The notes below the pieces were generated by a model, which was not told the DNA's origin, did no database searches, and was given only the letters and a program-made list of their open reading frames with translations. This document shows positions 1 through 7,589 of a stretch of DNA of 64,000 nt, piece by piece; position 1 is the first letter of the stretch; each line of letters begins with the position of its first letter. Made by a program: the position numbers and the translations under genes. The stretch is from Salininema proteolyticum (lineage in GTDB: Bacteria; Actinomycetota; Actinomycetes; Mycobacteriales; Micromonosporaceae). The stretch spans positions 3,038,001 to 3,102,000 of the forward strand of contig NZ_JBHUNX010000001.1 in the NCBI RefSeq assembly GCF_042685645.1, in the 5' to 3' direction.

Positions 1-477
1 GGCGGCCGACCGTTCGGCCTCGCCGTGGTCGCGCAGCTGGGCGAACAGCGGCTCCACCTCGAGTTCGACGCGCTCCCCGAGGCGCCGCGCCCGGTCGGCG
101 AGGGAACGGGCGGCTCGGGAGGAGAGGCCGCGTCCGAGCCCCGTCCGGGACAGTCCGTCGCCGTCCTCGACGTGGTCCCGGATCTTGGCGGAGGCCAGCG
201 CGAGGGAGGCGAAGGCGGCGAGGTCGACACCAGGGCCTTCAGGTATGGACTGTTTCCGCATCCCGCGCAGGGCGCATCGCCCGGCCTCGCGCTCAGTGGT
301 CGGCGTCCGCGCCTCGACCAGGACGGAGAGTGCGATCGTGTCGCAGTTCGTCACCAGCCGCGGCCACTGGCCGGCCGAGTCGGAGATGGCCAAGCACTGG
401 CCGCAGTAGTGTCCCATCCAGCGTGAGAACCGCTCCGGACCGAGCTGGACGGAACAGGGTTTGAGCAGACCGAACAA
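1..477 (-). CDS. DUF5685 family protein, paralogue A (3' part outside window)
   Basis: Reads leftward out of the window, so only the first 159 codons are present. I place the start at a TTG (477) behind GGAGG; the N-terminus MFGLLKPC is shared with the neighbour at 628-1713. Seen: a CGQC motif near residue 25 and about 100 nearly identical N-terminal residues (for example RFSRWMGHYCGQCLAIS), after which the two copies diverge. This is a tandem duplication. DUF5685 is an actinobacterial family with no established function; the conserved Cys residues suggest metal or disulfide chemistry, which is inference. Whether this copy also carries the Cys-rich tail of its neighbour cannot be seen. Confidence 0.75.
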   Translation of the reverse strand, partial: MFGLLKPCSVQLGPERFSRWMGHYCGQCLAISDSAGQWPRLVTNCDTIALSVLVEARTPTTEREAGRCALRGMRKQSIPEGPGVDLAAFASLALASAKIRDHVEDGDGLSRTGLGRGLSSRAARSLADRARRLGERVELEVEPLFAQLRDHGEAERSAA

Positions 478-627
478 TGTGGCCTCCGGGATGTTCGCGG
501 GCTGGCGGGAAAGTGTGTTCAGGGGGCACGGGCGGCTCGGCCCCGTTTCGGACCGGAGGGCGACGCTCCATTATGGGCCGGGTATCGGCGGACCCCGTTC
601 GGCGCCGGTGTGCGGCGGGCGGCTCGG

Positions 628-1713
628 TCAGCAACTGCAGTCGCAACCGCAGTCGCCGCAGCAGCCGTCCTCGCCGCAGCAGCTGCAGCAGTTGCAGCAG
701 TCCCCGCAGCCGGAGCAGTCGCACTGGTGGCAGCAGCCCTCTCGCGGCTGCCCGGACCAGGGCCCCTGGAACTCGGAGGCCCAGCACCACTGACAGGTGC
801 AGCAGACGAAGGACGCGGCGCAGAGCCCCTCGAAGAAGCCCTTCGGGGTCCCGTAGCGGGTCCGGTGCTCCTTCGGGCGTTCGGGGTCGATCCGGGCCAT
901 GGCGTGGGGCGCCAGGTGCGCGAACATCATGTGGACGAGCGAGCCCTCACGCCAGTGCAGGTCGGCGAGCGAGTCGCGGAGCCGGTCCAGGAATCCGCCC
1001 GCGGCGGCGAAGCCCTCGGACGGGGTCAGGTCGTGGGCGGCCAGCGGGTTCCAGCGGCCCTTCTCGGCGTCCTCGGCGAAGTCCTCCACCGCGTCCAGCA
1101 CGTGGGCGGCCATCCCGAACTGGAAGCCGGCCTCGGCGAGCGCGGAGCGGTCGACGGCCTCCTCGGACCAGCCTGCCGTCCGCGAGAAGAGGTAGGCCGT
1201 GGCGCGGGCCGACGGGGTTACGGCCTCGAGGAGGTCGCGGCTGTCGCGTTCGGCGGCGTCGTGGTCGTTGAGCAGGGTGAACAGGTCGTCGGCGTCGATG
1301 GAGACTCTCTCGCCCAGGCGGTGGGCGTGGTCGCGGAGCGAGCGGGAGGCGCGCGTCGACAGGCCTCGGCCCCAGCGGGATCCGGCGAAGCCGTCACCGT
1401 CGGCGCGGTGGTCGTCGATTTTGGCGGAGGCGAGTGCGACGGAGGCGAAGGCGGCTAGGTCGACACCCGGCCCTTCGGGTATCGCCTGTTTCCGCATGCC
1501 GCGCAGGGCACAGCGTCCGGCCTCACGCTCGGTGGTCGGCGTCTGGGCCTCGACCAGGACGGAGAGCGCGACGGCGTCGCAGTTGGTCACCAGCCGCGGC
1601 CACTGGCCGGCGTGGTCCGAGATCGCCAGGCACTGGCCGCAGTAGTGGCCCATCCAGCGCGAGAAGCGCTCGGGGCCGAGCATGGCGGAACAGGGTTTGA
1701 GCAGACCGAACAC
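628..1713 (-). CDS. DUF5685 family protein, paralogue B, with cysteine-rich tail
   Basis: A complete 361-residue protein from a GTG start (1713) preceded by GGAGG; the frame is open further upstream, but the paralogue at 1-477 has no such extension and matches from MFGLLKPC on. It has a CGQC motif near residue 25, a helical middle region, a region with CCTCQWC, and a C-terminal tail in which 17 of the last 37 residues are Cys (pieces such as CCNCCSCCGEDGCC). No signal peptide or membrane segment is seen. Such a tail could bind several metal ions or form disulfides; that is inference. The family is of unknown function. The tandem copy lies 150 bp downstream on the same strand. Confidence 0.8.
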   Translation of the reverse strand: MFGLLKPCSAMLGPERFSRWMGHYCGQCLAISDHAGQWPRLVTNCDAVALSVLVEAQTPTTEREAGRCALRGMRKQAIPEGPGVDLAAFASVALASAKIDDHRADGDGFAGSRWGRGLSTRASRSLRDHAHRLGERVSIDADDLFTLLNDHDAAERDSRDLLEAVTPSARATAYLFSRTAGWSEEAVDRSALAEAGFQFGMAAHVLDAVEDFAEDAEKGRWNPLAAHDLTPSEGFAAAGGFLDRLRDSLADLHWREGSLVHMMFAHLAPHAMARIDPERPKEHRTRYGTPKGFFEGLCAASFVCCTCQWCWASEFQGPWSGQPREGCCHQCDCSGCGDCCNCCSCCGEDGCCGDCGCDCSC

Positions 1714-1789
1714 AGTGGCCTCCGGGGAAGTGGTACGCGGGCTCCCATCATGGTAGCCAAGGTGCGCAACGCGGCCGTAGTCTGGAGCC

Positions 1790-2203
1790 ATGGGCGGGTT
1801 CCACTATTCGAAAGAGGCTCCGGGCGGGGGATGGCTGGAAATCCCCATTGGTTCGGTGCGCGCCTACAAGGTCATCCACATTAGGCGCGAGGACGGCCTG
1901 GACCTGCTCAAGGTGGAGTTGGCGGATCGCACGCCGCTCAGCCTGACGGTGGAGAGCCTGGTGGTCGGCAGCGATGACCCGATCCGGATAGTCAGCAAGC
2001 AGACCAGTCGGGGATGGCGGACCGAGTACCGGTCCGCCATGGGGCCGGGTCAGATCTTGACTGTGAAGTCCATGTCCGTGCGTAAGGGGAACAACCTCAA
2101 ATGGTACGACTACCTGCGCCTCGACGTGGAGGAGTGGATCGAGGACGGGTATGCGCATCCCCTGGGGTGGGAGGCTGAGGCCCACATAGTGTTGGGCGGG
2201 TAG
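1790..2203 (+). CDS. hypothetical protein, 137 aa
   Basis: Not recognised. The ATG at 1790 sits six bases after TAGTCT (1778-1783), a leaderless arrangement found at many starts in this window. The protein is soluble, rich in beta-type segments (for example VRAYKVIHIRRE and LSLTVESLVVG), with several Trp residues and an EEWIEDGYAHP stretch near the end; no signal peptide, membrane segment or catalytic motif stands out. It is divergently arranged to the DUF5685 pair with 76 bp between, so the two promoters probably face each other. A real gene is likely from its codon pattern and promoter, but no function is proposed. Confidence 0.6.
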   Translation: MGGFHYSKEAPGGGWLEIPIGSVRAYKVIHIRREDGLDLLKVELADRTPLSLTVESLVVGSDDPIRIVSKQTSRGWRTEYRSAMGPGQILTVKSMSVRKGNNLKWYDYLRLDVEEWIEDGYAHPLGWEAEAHIVLGG

Positions 2204-2427
2204 AGCCTCGACGAATCGCCGCGAGGCAGTCCGGGCGGCGGCCGTCGGACAGGGCCCGCGGCCGGGCCGGGATCGACCTCCAGGCTGGTCTCAGCATCCG
2301 GGCAAGGTTCGGCAGCCGGATTCCGGAACCGGTCGAAGCCGTGCGACCGGAGACGTCGGGCGCGGCCCCGGCCGATTCCGGACCAGATGACGCGGGTCCC
2401 TCGGCCGAGTCCGCAACCGAGCGGGAC

Positions 2428-2826
2428 CTATTTCTCCCGCCAGGCGCGGAAGGCCTCCAGCTCGACGGCCACGAGCTGTCCGGGCATCATCAGCTGCGCG
2501 ACGCTGACGACCGTGGCGACGGGCTTGACCACGCCGAACATCTCGCCGTGGACCCGCCCGACGGGATCGGCGTGCGAGGGGTCGATGAGGTAGATGCGGC
2601 TGCGCACCACGTCGGCGATGCCGGCTCCGGCGTCGACGACGGCGTCCAGGGCGAGGCGGAACGCCTCCCGCGCCTGGGCCGGGGGATCCTCCAGGATGGT
2701 CGGATCGGTGACGACGTCGGCGGCGCAGGCGCTGGTCAGCACCAGCGGCCCGACTCCGACGGCCTTCGCGTACCCGTACAGGTCGGCCCACGGCCCCGTT
2801 TCCTCGACGCGCTTCAAGATGGTCAT
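2428..2826 (-). CDS. ridA: RidA family enamine/imine deaminase (possible separate gene)
   Basis: A 132-residue stretch matching RidA (YjgF/YER057c/UK114): MTILKRVEETGPWADLYGYA, then GPLVLTSACAAD, a central helix QAREAFRLALDAVVDAGAG, SRIYLIDPS, and the closing MMPGQLVAVELEAF. The family hydrolyses reactive enamine/imine intermediates such as 2-aminoacrylate. The canonical Arg lies in the SRIYL strand. The ATG at 2826 has a purine-rich GGGGGAAGGG about six bases upstream, good enough for its own initiation. It shares its frame with the upstream protein (see 2428-4218). Actinobacterial his regions often carry a ridA gene near priA; the his operon is 3 kb away. Confidence 0.6.
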   Translation of the reverse strand: MTILKRVEETGPWADLYGYAKAVGVGPLVLTSACAADVVTDPTILEDPPAQAREAFRLALDAVVDAGAGIADVVRSRIYLIDPSHADPVGRVHGEMFGVVKPVATVVSVAQLMMPGQLVAVELEAFRAWREK

Positions 2827-4218
2827 GATGGCACCCTTCCCCCAAGTGTCGGTTCGCTGGATTAACGAGCGGGTAAGGGTGTTGGTGACGCTCCCGAAGC
2901 GGTGACCCGTGCCCCGTAAGGCTAAGGACTTGTGTCCGTAAGCCTCTCGGTCCCGGCGGCGCACCTCCTCGGTCGAGTCGGGAAGGAAGGCCAGGGTCGC
3001 GTCGAGGAGCTCCCGGGCCGCCCCGGTCTCGGCGGCGCAGAAGCGGATCCACTGCGGCAGGACCCGCAGGGCCGCCGGCGCGTGGGAGGCGTCGAACTCG
3101 CACAGGCACGCGGCGGCCATCTGGCAGCGCTTGGGCGAGATCGACAGTTCGGTGCCGGGCGGGCCGGTGATCCACCGTTCGGCGATCAGATAGGGCAGCG
3201 AGTCGGGCTCCGCGAGGCCGGCGGGGGCCTCGAACTCCTCCGCGAACCGGGCGAGGAGTTCCTCGACGTCGGGCCTAGCGGCCTCGGCGCGGCGGGAGTC
3301 GGGGACGGTGATCCCCCTGGCCCGCAGGGACTCCAGCACGAGGTGAACCCGCGCCTGGGAACGGAAGTGGTCCTCGTACAGCTCGGCCAGACCGTGCGGG
3401 TCCGCCCAGTCGAAGGGGTCGTTCACCTGGTCGAGGAAGTGCAGCTGCTCGCTGGACTCGACCTGGCGCGGGGCCTCGAAGACCGCTCGGGCGCGGGCGG
3501 CCTCGAAGGCGTCCTCCAGGAAGTCGTACTCCCGGGCGTGGGTGACGTGCCCGTAGTTCGAGTGGTCTATGTGGACTAGATAGGCGTGCTCCTCGCCGCG
3601 TGCGGGGTTGACGAAGCGGGCCGCGAGGGCGAACTCGTCGCCGTACTCGCTGACCATGGCGTAGACCGGGCCGCCGTCGTGTTCCCAGCTCTCGTCGACC
3701 CAGTGGGGCAGGAACTTCCTGTCGTAGTCCGGCATCAGAGGCAGGGCCTCGCGCAGCGCTCTGTCGAGGTCGGGGACGCAGAACTTGGGGACGAATCCGC
3801 GCAGGACGGCGGCGGTGCAGTAGAGGACGCGCGAGCGGCCCGGGGCGGCAGCGAAGCGTCCGACCTCGGGGACGACGGCGTCCACCAGCAGTTCGTGGAA
3901 GAGGTGGACGGTCGAGGCGTCGACGTCGTCGCCCAGGTTCTCCGCCAGCCGCTCGGCGATCCAGCGTCCCGTCGTCTCCTCGGCCGCGGACAGCGACTCC
4001 TCCCCCGCGACGGAGTAGTCGGCGAGCAGTTCGTCGGCGGCGTCGGCCATCCAGTCGGTGACGGGCCCCTGTGGACCGTAGACCGAGTCGTGGAACGGGT
4101 CGAGGAGATAGCGGTCCTTCGGGGCGGGGAGGAAGTTGTGCGGGCCCTCGCCCGGAGAGGGCTTGCGGCGGACGGGCTTCTTGGCGCTCTTGCGATTTCG
4201 TTTCCTAGGTGCACCCAT
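2428..4218 (-). CDS. basic hypothetical protein fused in frame to RidA
   Basis: The start ATG at 4218 follows GAGGTAA. The first 15-20 residues are very basic (RKRNRKSAKKPVRRK); then comes an acidic, helical region of about 430 residues I do not recognise, with a Cys-containing segment (CQMAAACLCEFD). There is no stop codon before the RidA domain, so the frame runs to 2428 and gives 596 residues, RidA beginning at residue 465. The linker (about 2829-2945) contains three TTA codons, rare in this DNA and typical of former intergenic sequence. Either this is a real fusion, a lost stop or small frameshift joined two genes, or RidA is made separately from its own site at 2826. Confidence 0.55.
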   Translation of the reverse strand: MGAPRKRNRKSAKKPVRRKPSPGEGPHNFLPAPKDRYLLDPFHDSVYGPQGPVTDWMADAADELLADYSVAGEESLSAAEETTGRWIAERLAENLGDDVDASTVHLFHELLVDAVVPEVGRFAAAPGRSRVLYCTAAVLRGFVPKFCVPDLDRALREALPLMPDYDRKFLPHWVDESWEHDGGPVYAMVSEYGDEFALAARFVNPARGEEHAYLVHIDHSNYGHVTHAREYDFLEDAFEAARARAVFEAPRQVESSEQLHFLDQVNDPFDWADPHGLAELYEDHFRSQARVHLVLESLRARGITVPDSRRAEAARPDVEELLARFAEEFEAPAGLAEPDSLPYLIAERWITGPPGTELSISPKRCQMAAACLCEFDASHAPAALRVLPQWIRFCAAETGAARELLDATLAFLPDSTEEVRRRDREAYGHKSLALRGTGHRFGSVTNTLTRSLIQRTDTWGKGAIMTILKRVEETGPWADLYGYAKAVGVGPLVLTSACAADVVTDPTILEDPPAQAREAFRLALDAVVDAGAGIADVVRSRIYLIDPSHADPVGRVHGEMFGVVKPVATVVSVAQLMMPGQLVAVELEAFRAWREK

Positions 4219-4310
4219 GGTTACCTCGTTAGGCCGGCGATTGGGGATCACCGGGTCTAACGAGGCGGGGCCCCATAAGTTGCGCGGAGCGTCCACTCCG
4301 TCCGGAGGCC

Positions 4311-4691
4311 TCAGGGGACGGTGAGGATCTCCAGGTGGTGGCCGTTGGGATCGTCGAAGTAGACGCCGCGGCCCCCGTTCATGGAGTACGTCTCGCCCTC
4401 TCCCGACCGGTCGGGGCCGGCCCGGTACGGCACGCCCTTCTCCTTCAGCCGAGCGAAGACGTCGTCGAAGTCCTCTTCCGAGACGTGGAAGGCGTAGTGC
4501 TGCGGAGCCGGACGGTCCTGGTCGGGGTTGTGCTCCATGGAGGCTATGTCGATGTCGATTTCGTTGGCGCACTTGATCTGCAGAAAGGGTCCGACCTCGA
4601 TCGAATCCACTCCGAAGACCTCGCGCCACCACGCGGCGGTGGCGTCGCGGTCGTCGGTCCAGACTATGGTGTGGTTCAGCTTGAGTTCCAT
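4311..4691 (-). CDS. VOC family (glyoxalase/bleomycin-resistance fold) protein
   Basis: A 126-residue protein of the vicinal oxygen chelate fold: NHTIVWTDDRDATAAWW at the start, QHYAFHVSEEDFDDVFARL in the middle and GRGVYFDDPNGHHLEILTVP at the end, the usual HxL/E ending of the second half. These proteins bind a metal or small ligand in a cup formed by paired beta-alpha-beta-beta-beta units; the substrate cannot be told from sequence. The start ATG is six bases after TAATTT on the minus strand, a leaderless pattern. The next gene upstream (4768-5157) is a paralogue, so this is a tandem duplication. Confidence 0.85.
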   Translation of the reverse strand: MELKLNHTIVWTDDRDATAAWWREVFGVDSIEVGPFLQIKCANEIDIDIASMEHNPDQDRPAPQHYAFHVSEEDFDDVFARLKEKGVPYRAGPDRSGEGETYSMNGGRGVYFDDPNGHHLEILTVP

Positions 4692-4767
4692 GGCGGAAAA
4701 TTAACACCGACTCGCTTGGGGCGCACGGTCTTCGTCCATGCGCCCGCAAAAACCGGGGTCGGGAGGG

Positions 4768-5157
4768 TCATCCTCCGTAGGGGACGGTGATGATCTCCAG
4801 GTCGTGGCCGTTGGGGTCGGCGAAGTAGACGCCCCGTCCGCCGTCGTTGGTGTTGTACTCGCCCTTCCCGGATCCGTCTGGGTGGGCCCAGTAGGGGATG
4901 CCGCGGTCCTTCACCCGCGTGAAGACGGCGTCGAAGTCCCCTTCGGACACGAGGAAGGCGTAGTGCTGCGGGGCGGGCCGTCCCCGGTCCGGGTTGCTCC
5001 CGATGCCGCAGATGTCGAGGTCGACGCCGTTGGAGCAGGGGATCTGGAGGAAGGGGCCGAAGGGCTTCGTCGCGACGCCGAAGACGTCCGACCACCACTC
5101 GGCGGTGGCGTCGCGGTCGGCGGCCCAGACGATCGTGTGGTTGAAGGATAGGTCCAT
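4768..5157 (-). CDS. VOC family protein, second tandem copy
   Basis: 129 residues, clearly paralogous to the gene at 4311-4691: FNHTIVWAADRDATAEWW, APQHYAFLVSEGDFDAVF and GRGVYFADPNGHDLEIITVP occur at the same positions. It has the vicinal oxygen chelate fold, ligand unknown. The start ATG lies six bases after TATCCT on the minus strand, so it probably has its own leaderless promoter. The copies have diverged in the middle (CSNGVDLDICGIGSN here against CANEIDIDIASMEHN there), which may mean different ligands. Confidence 0.85.
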   Translation of the reverse strand: MDLSFNHTIVWAADRDATAEWWSDVFGVATKPFGPFLQIPCSNGVDLDICGIGSNPDRGRPAPQHYAFLVSEGDFDAVFTRVKDRGIPYWAHPDGSGKGEYNTNDGGRGVYFADPNGHDLEIITVPYGG

Positions 5158-5324
5158 GGCCCGAGGATATCCGGGCGCCGGGGCCTCCGCGAGGCCTTTT
5201 ACGACGATCCCGAGAGCTGCTGTCGTGGACGGCGGCCAGTCCGAAGCGCCGCGGGGAACGCGCGGCCTGAGATGCGGGCCGTTCTCCGTTCAGAGCGCCG
5301 CCCGTCCTATGACGCCACGGACGG

Positions 5325-5444
5325 GGACGCGGCTCCACCCGCGGCGACATGGGCACGGACGCGGTTCCGCCGGCGGCACCGCGGACGCGGACGCAGTACC
5401 GCCCGCGGCACCGTGGGCACGGCGCCGCGGGCGGACAGGTCGTT
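5325..5444 (-). repeat. GC-rich degenerate repeats downstream of priA
   Basis: Just after the priA stop there are about three imperfect copies of a 25-30 bp unit centred on GCCGCSGGCGG, each able to fold as a small hairpin. A related unit lies between hisC and hisD (about 8715-8775). Function unknown; they may help end or stabilise his transcripts. Confidence 0.45.
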
Positions 5445-6173
5445 CTAGGACTCCGCGATGGCCCGGAGCGCCTCGGTGACGGAGAACTTCCCCTCGTACA
5501 GGGCGGTCCCGACGATGGCGCCCTCGACGCCGATCCCCGTCAGGCCGGCGAGCGTCCGCACATCGTCCAGCGAGGACACTCCCCCGGAGGCGATGACGGG
5601 TTTCTCGGTCTTGGAGCAGACGTGCCGCAGCAGATCCACATTGGGCCCCGACAGCATGCCGTCGGAGGCCACGTCGGTGACGACGTAGCGGGCGCAGCCG
5701 GCGGCCTCGAGGCGCTCCAGCACCTCGTCGAGCTCGCCGCCCTCGCGCGTCCAACCGCGCGCGGCCAGGCGGGTGCCGCGGACGTCGAGCCCGATGGCGA
5801 CCTGGTCGCCGTACTCGGCGCAGACGCGGTCGCACCACTCGGGGTCCTCCAGGGCGGCGGTGCCGATGTTGACGCGGTCGGCGCCCGACTCCAGGGCGCG
5901 CTCCAGGCTCTCGTCGTCGCGGATGCCGCCGGAGAGCTCGACCTTCAGGTCGATCTGCGCGGTCACGTCCATCAGCACCGAGGCGTTGGAGCCGCGCCCG
6001 AAGGCGGCGTCCAGGTCGACCAGGTGCAGCCACTCGGCGCCCTGCTCCTGCCACGCCGTCGCGGCGAGCAGCGGATCGCCGTACTTCTTGCCGGTGCCGG
6101 CGACGCCCTGCACCAGCTGGACGGCCTGGCCGCCGACGACGTCGACGGCGGGAAGGAGTTGAAGTTCGCTCAT
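5445..6173 (-). CDS. priA: bifunctional HisA/TrpF phosphoribosyl isomerase A
   Basis: 242-residue TIM-barrel isomerase. In actinobacteria this enzyme serves both histidine (ProFAR isomerase) and tryptophan (PRA isomerase) synthesis; no separate trpF is visible here, but the window is small. Seen: LLPAVDVVGGQAVQLVQG with catalytic Asp11, HLVDLDAAFGR, VELSGGIRDD, AIGLDVRG, and the second catalytic Asp in VVTDVASDGML (about 171). The ATG overlaps the hisH stop by four bases (ATGA), so it is translationally coupled. It is the last gene of the his operon in this window. Confidence 0.93.
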   Translation of the reverse strand: MSELQLLPAVDVVGGQAVQLVQGVAGTGKKYGDPLLAATAWQEQGAEWLHLVDLDAAFGRGSNASVLMDVTAQIDLKVELSGGIRDDESLERALESGADRVNIGTAALEDPEWCDRVCAEYGDQVAIGLDVRGTRLAARGWTREGGELDEVLERLEAAGCARYVVTDVASDGMLSGPNVDLLRHVCSKTEKPVIASGGVSSLDDVRTLAGLTGIGVEGAIVGTALYEGKFSVTEALRAIAES

Positions 6174-6799
6174 AGTCTCTCGATCCAGTTGGCTAGGAGG
6201 CGGGCTCCGGCGTCGCCGGACTTCTCGGGGTGGAACTGCGTCGACGACAGCGAGCCGTACTCGACCGCGGCGATGAAGTCCTCCCCGTGGCGCGCGATGG
6301 CGGCGCGGGCACCGTCGGGGAGAGTCCCCTTGGCGCCGTAGGTGTGAACGAAATAGTACCGCTCGCCTGTCCCCAGCCCGTCGAAGAGGTCCAGCCCTCC
6401 GGGTTCGACGGTGTTCCACCCCATGTGCGGCAGGCGGGGAGCGCGTAGAGCGTCGACCGAACCCGGCAGGATCCCGATGCCCGGCACCGTCACCCCGTGC
6501 TCGGTGCCGGAGGAGAACATGACCTGGTGGCCCACGCAGATGCCGAAGACCGGGCGGTCGGCGCCGAACCGTTCTCGGACGACGCGGTCCACCCCCGACT
6601 CGGCGATGCCCTTCATGCAGGCGGCGAAGGCCCCCACGCCGGGGAGGACGAGGCCCTCGCAGCCCTCGGCGCGGTCGAGGTCGTCGGTCAGGGTCACCTT
6701 CGCCCCGGCGCGCTCCAGGGCGCGGTGGGCGGAGCGGAGGTTGCCCGAGCCGTAGTCGAACAGGACGACGTCGGGACCGGCGGTGGAGTCGGCTGTCAC
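6170..6799 (-). CDS. hisH: imidazole glycerol phosphate synthase, glutaminase subunit
   Basis: 209 residues, GTG start. Class I glutamine amidotransferase that supplies ammonia to HisF (not in the window). The triad is visible: Cys88 in GICVGHQ, His190 and Glu192 in TQFHPEKSG. The nucleophile motif GICVGHQ differs from the common GICLGMQ but keeps the Cys. DYGSGNLRSAHRALERAG marks the N-terminus, and LPHMGWNTV the interdomain contact region. It follows the small membrane ORF by six bases and overlaps priA by four. Confidence 0.93.
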   Translation of the reverse strand: MTADSTAGPDVVLFDYGSGNLRSAHRALERAGAKVTLTDDLDRAEGCEGLVLPGVGAFAACMKGIAESGVDRVVRERFGADRPVFGICVGHQVMFSSGTEHGVTVPGIGILPGSVDALRAPRLPHMGWNTVEPGGLDLFDGLGTGERYYFVHTYGAKGTLPDGARAAIARHGEDFIAAVEYGSLSSTQFHPEKSGDAGARLLANWIERL

Positions 6800-6805
6800 G
6801 GCGGT

Positions 6806-6970
6806 TTACCTTCCGTAGAGCAGGTAGAGGCCGTAGCCGAGGACCGCCAGCGCCACCACGGCGACGACGGCCGCGGCCGGCTTCTTCTCGTTGTTCTTCA
6901 GGCTGATGGCGCCTCCGAGCATGATGCCGGCGAGGGCCATGGTGAGGATCGGGACGATCGACTCGCTCAC
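6806..6970 (-). CDS. small membrane protein in his operon, 54 aa
   Basis: A GTG start directly after the hisB TAG stop (no gap), ending at TAA six bases before hisH. Translation gives MSESIVPILTMALAGIMLGG, a short charged stretch (SLKNNEKK) and a second hydrophobic helix ending YLLYGR. It has two probable membrane segments with a positively charged connection and no catalytic residue. Short ORFs of this type sit between hisB and hisH in other actinobacteria; their role is not established. The tight spacing on both sides argues that it is translated with the operon. Confidence 0.75.
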   Translation of the reverse strand: MSESIVPILTMALAGIMLGGAISLKNNEKKPAAAVVAVVALAVLGYGLYLLYGR

Positions 6971-7579
6971 CTAGAGCACCCCCTTGGTCGAGGGGATCTG
7001 GTCGCCCTCGACGCGGGTGGCGGCGCGCAGCGCGCGGGCGAGCGCCTTGAACTGGCTCTCGACGACGTGGTGCGCGTCGGGCCGCTGACCCGGGTTGGAG
7101 GCGCGCAGGACGCTCACGTGGAGGCAGATCCTCGCGTTGTGCGCGAAGGACTCCAGCAGGTGGCGGGTCATGGTGGTCGGGTAGTCGCCGCCGATGGTGT
7201 CGGCCAGGTCGAGCGGCTCCTCGTGGACGCAGTAGGGGCGGCCCGAGATGTCGACGACGGCGCGGGAGAGCGCCTCGTCGAGCGGGACCACGGCGTCGGC
7301 GAAGCGGACCACCCCGCGCTTGTCGCCCAGGGCCTGGGCGAAGGCCTGGCCGAGGGCGATGGCGGTGTCCTCGATGGTGTGGTGGGCGTCGATGTGCAGG
7401 TCGCCCTCGGTCTTGACCGTGAGCCCGAACTGCCCGTGCTTGCCCAGCTGGTGCAGCATGTGGTCGTAGAAGCCGACGCCGGTGGAGACCTCCACCTCGG
7501 GCACGGCGGGGTCGAGGTCGAGGCGGACGTCGACCTTGGTCTCGCCGGTGTGGCGGCTGATGTGCGCGGTGCGGCTCAT
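6971..7579 (-). CDS. hisB: imidazoleglycerol-phosphate dehydratase
   Basis: 202 residues, the usual length of the monofunctional enzyme that converts IGP to imidazole acetol phosphate. The two metal-binding repeats are visible: HHTIEDT in the first half and DAHHVVES in the second, plus GFYDHMLHQLGKHG. It needs two Mn ions bound by these His/Glu residues. It is located ten bases after hisC; its TAG stop is directly followed by the GTG of the 54-residue membrane protein. Confidence 0.95.
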   Translation of the reverse strand: MSRTAHISRHTGETKVDVRLDLDPAVPEVEVSTGVGFYDHMLHQLGKHGQFGLTVKTEGDLHIDAHHTIEDTAIALGQAFAQALGDKRGVVRFADAVVPLDEALSRAVVDISGRPYCVHEEPLDLADTIGGDYPTTMTRHLLESFAHNARICLHVSVLRASNPGQRPDAHHVVESQFKALARALRAATRVEGDQIPSTKGVL

Positions 7580-7589
7580 GTCGGGCCTT

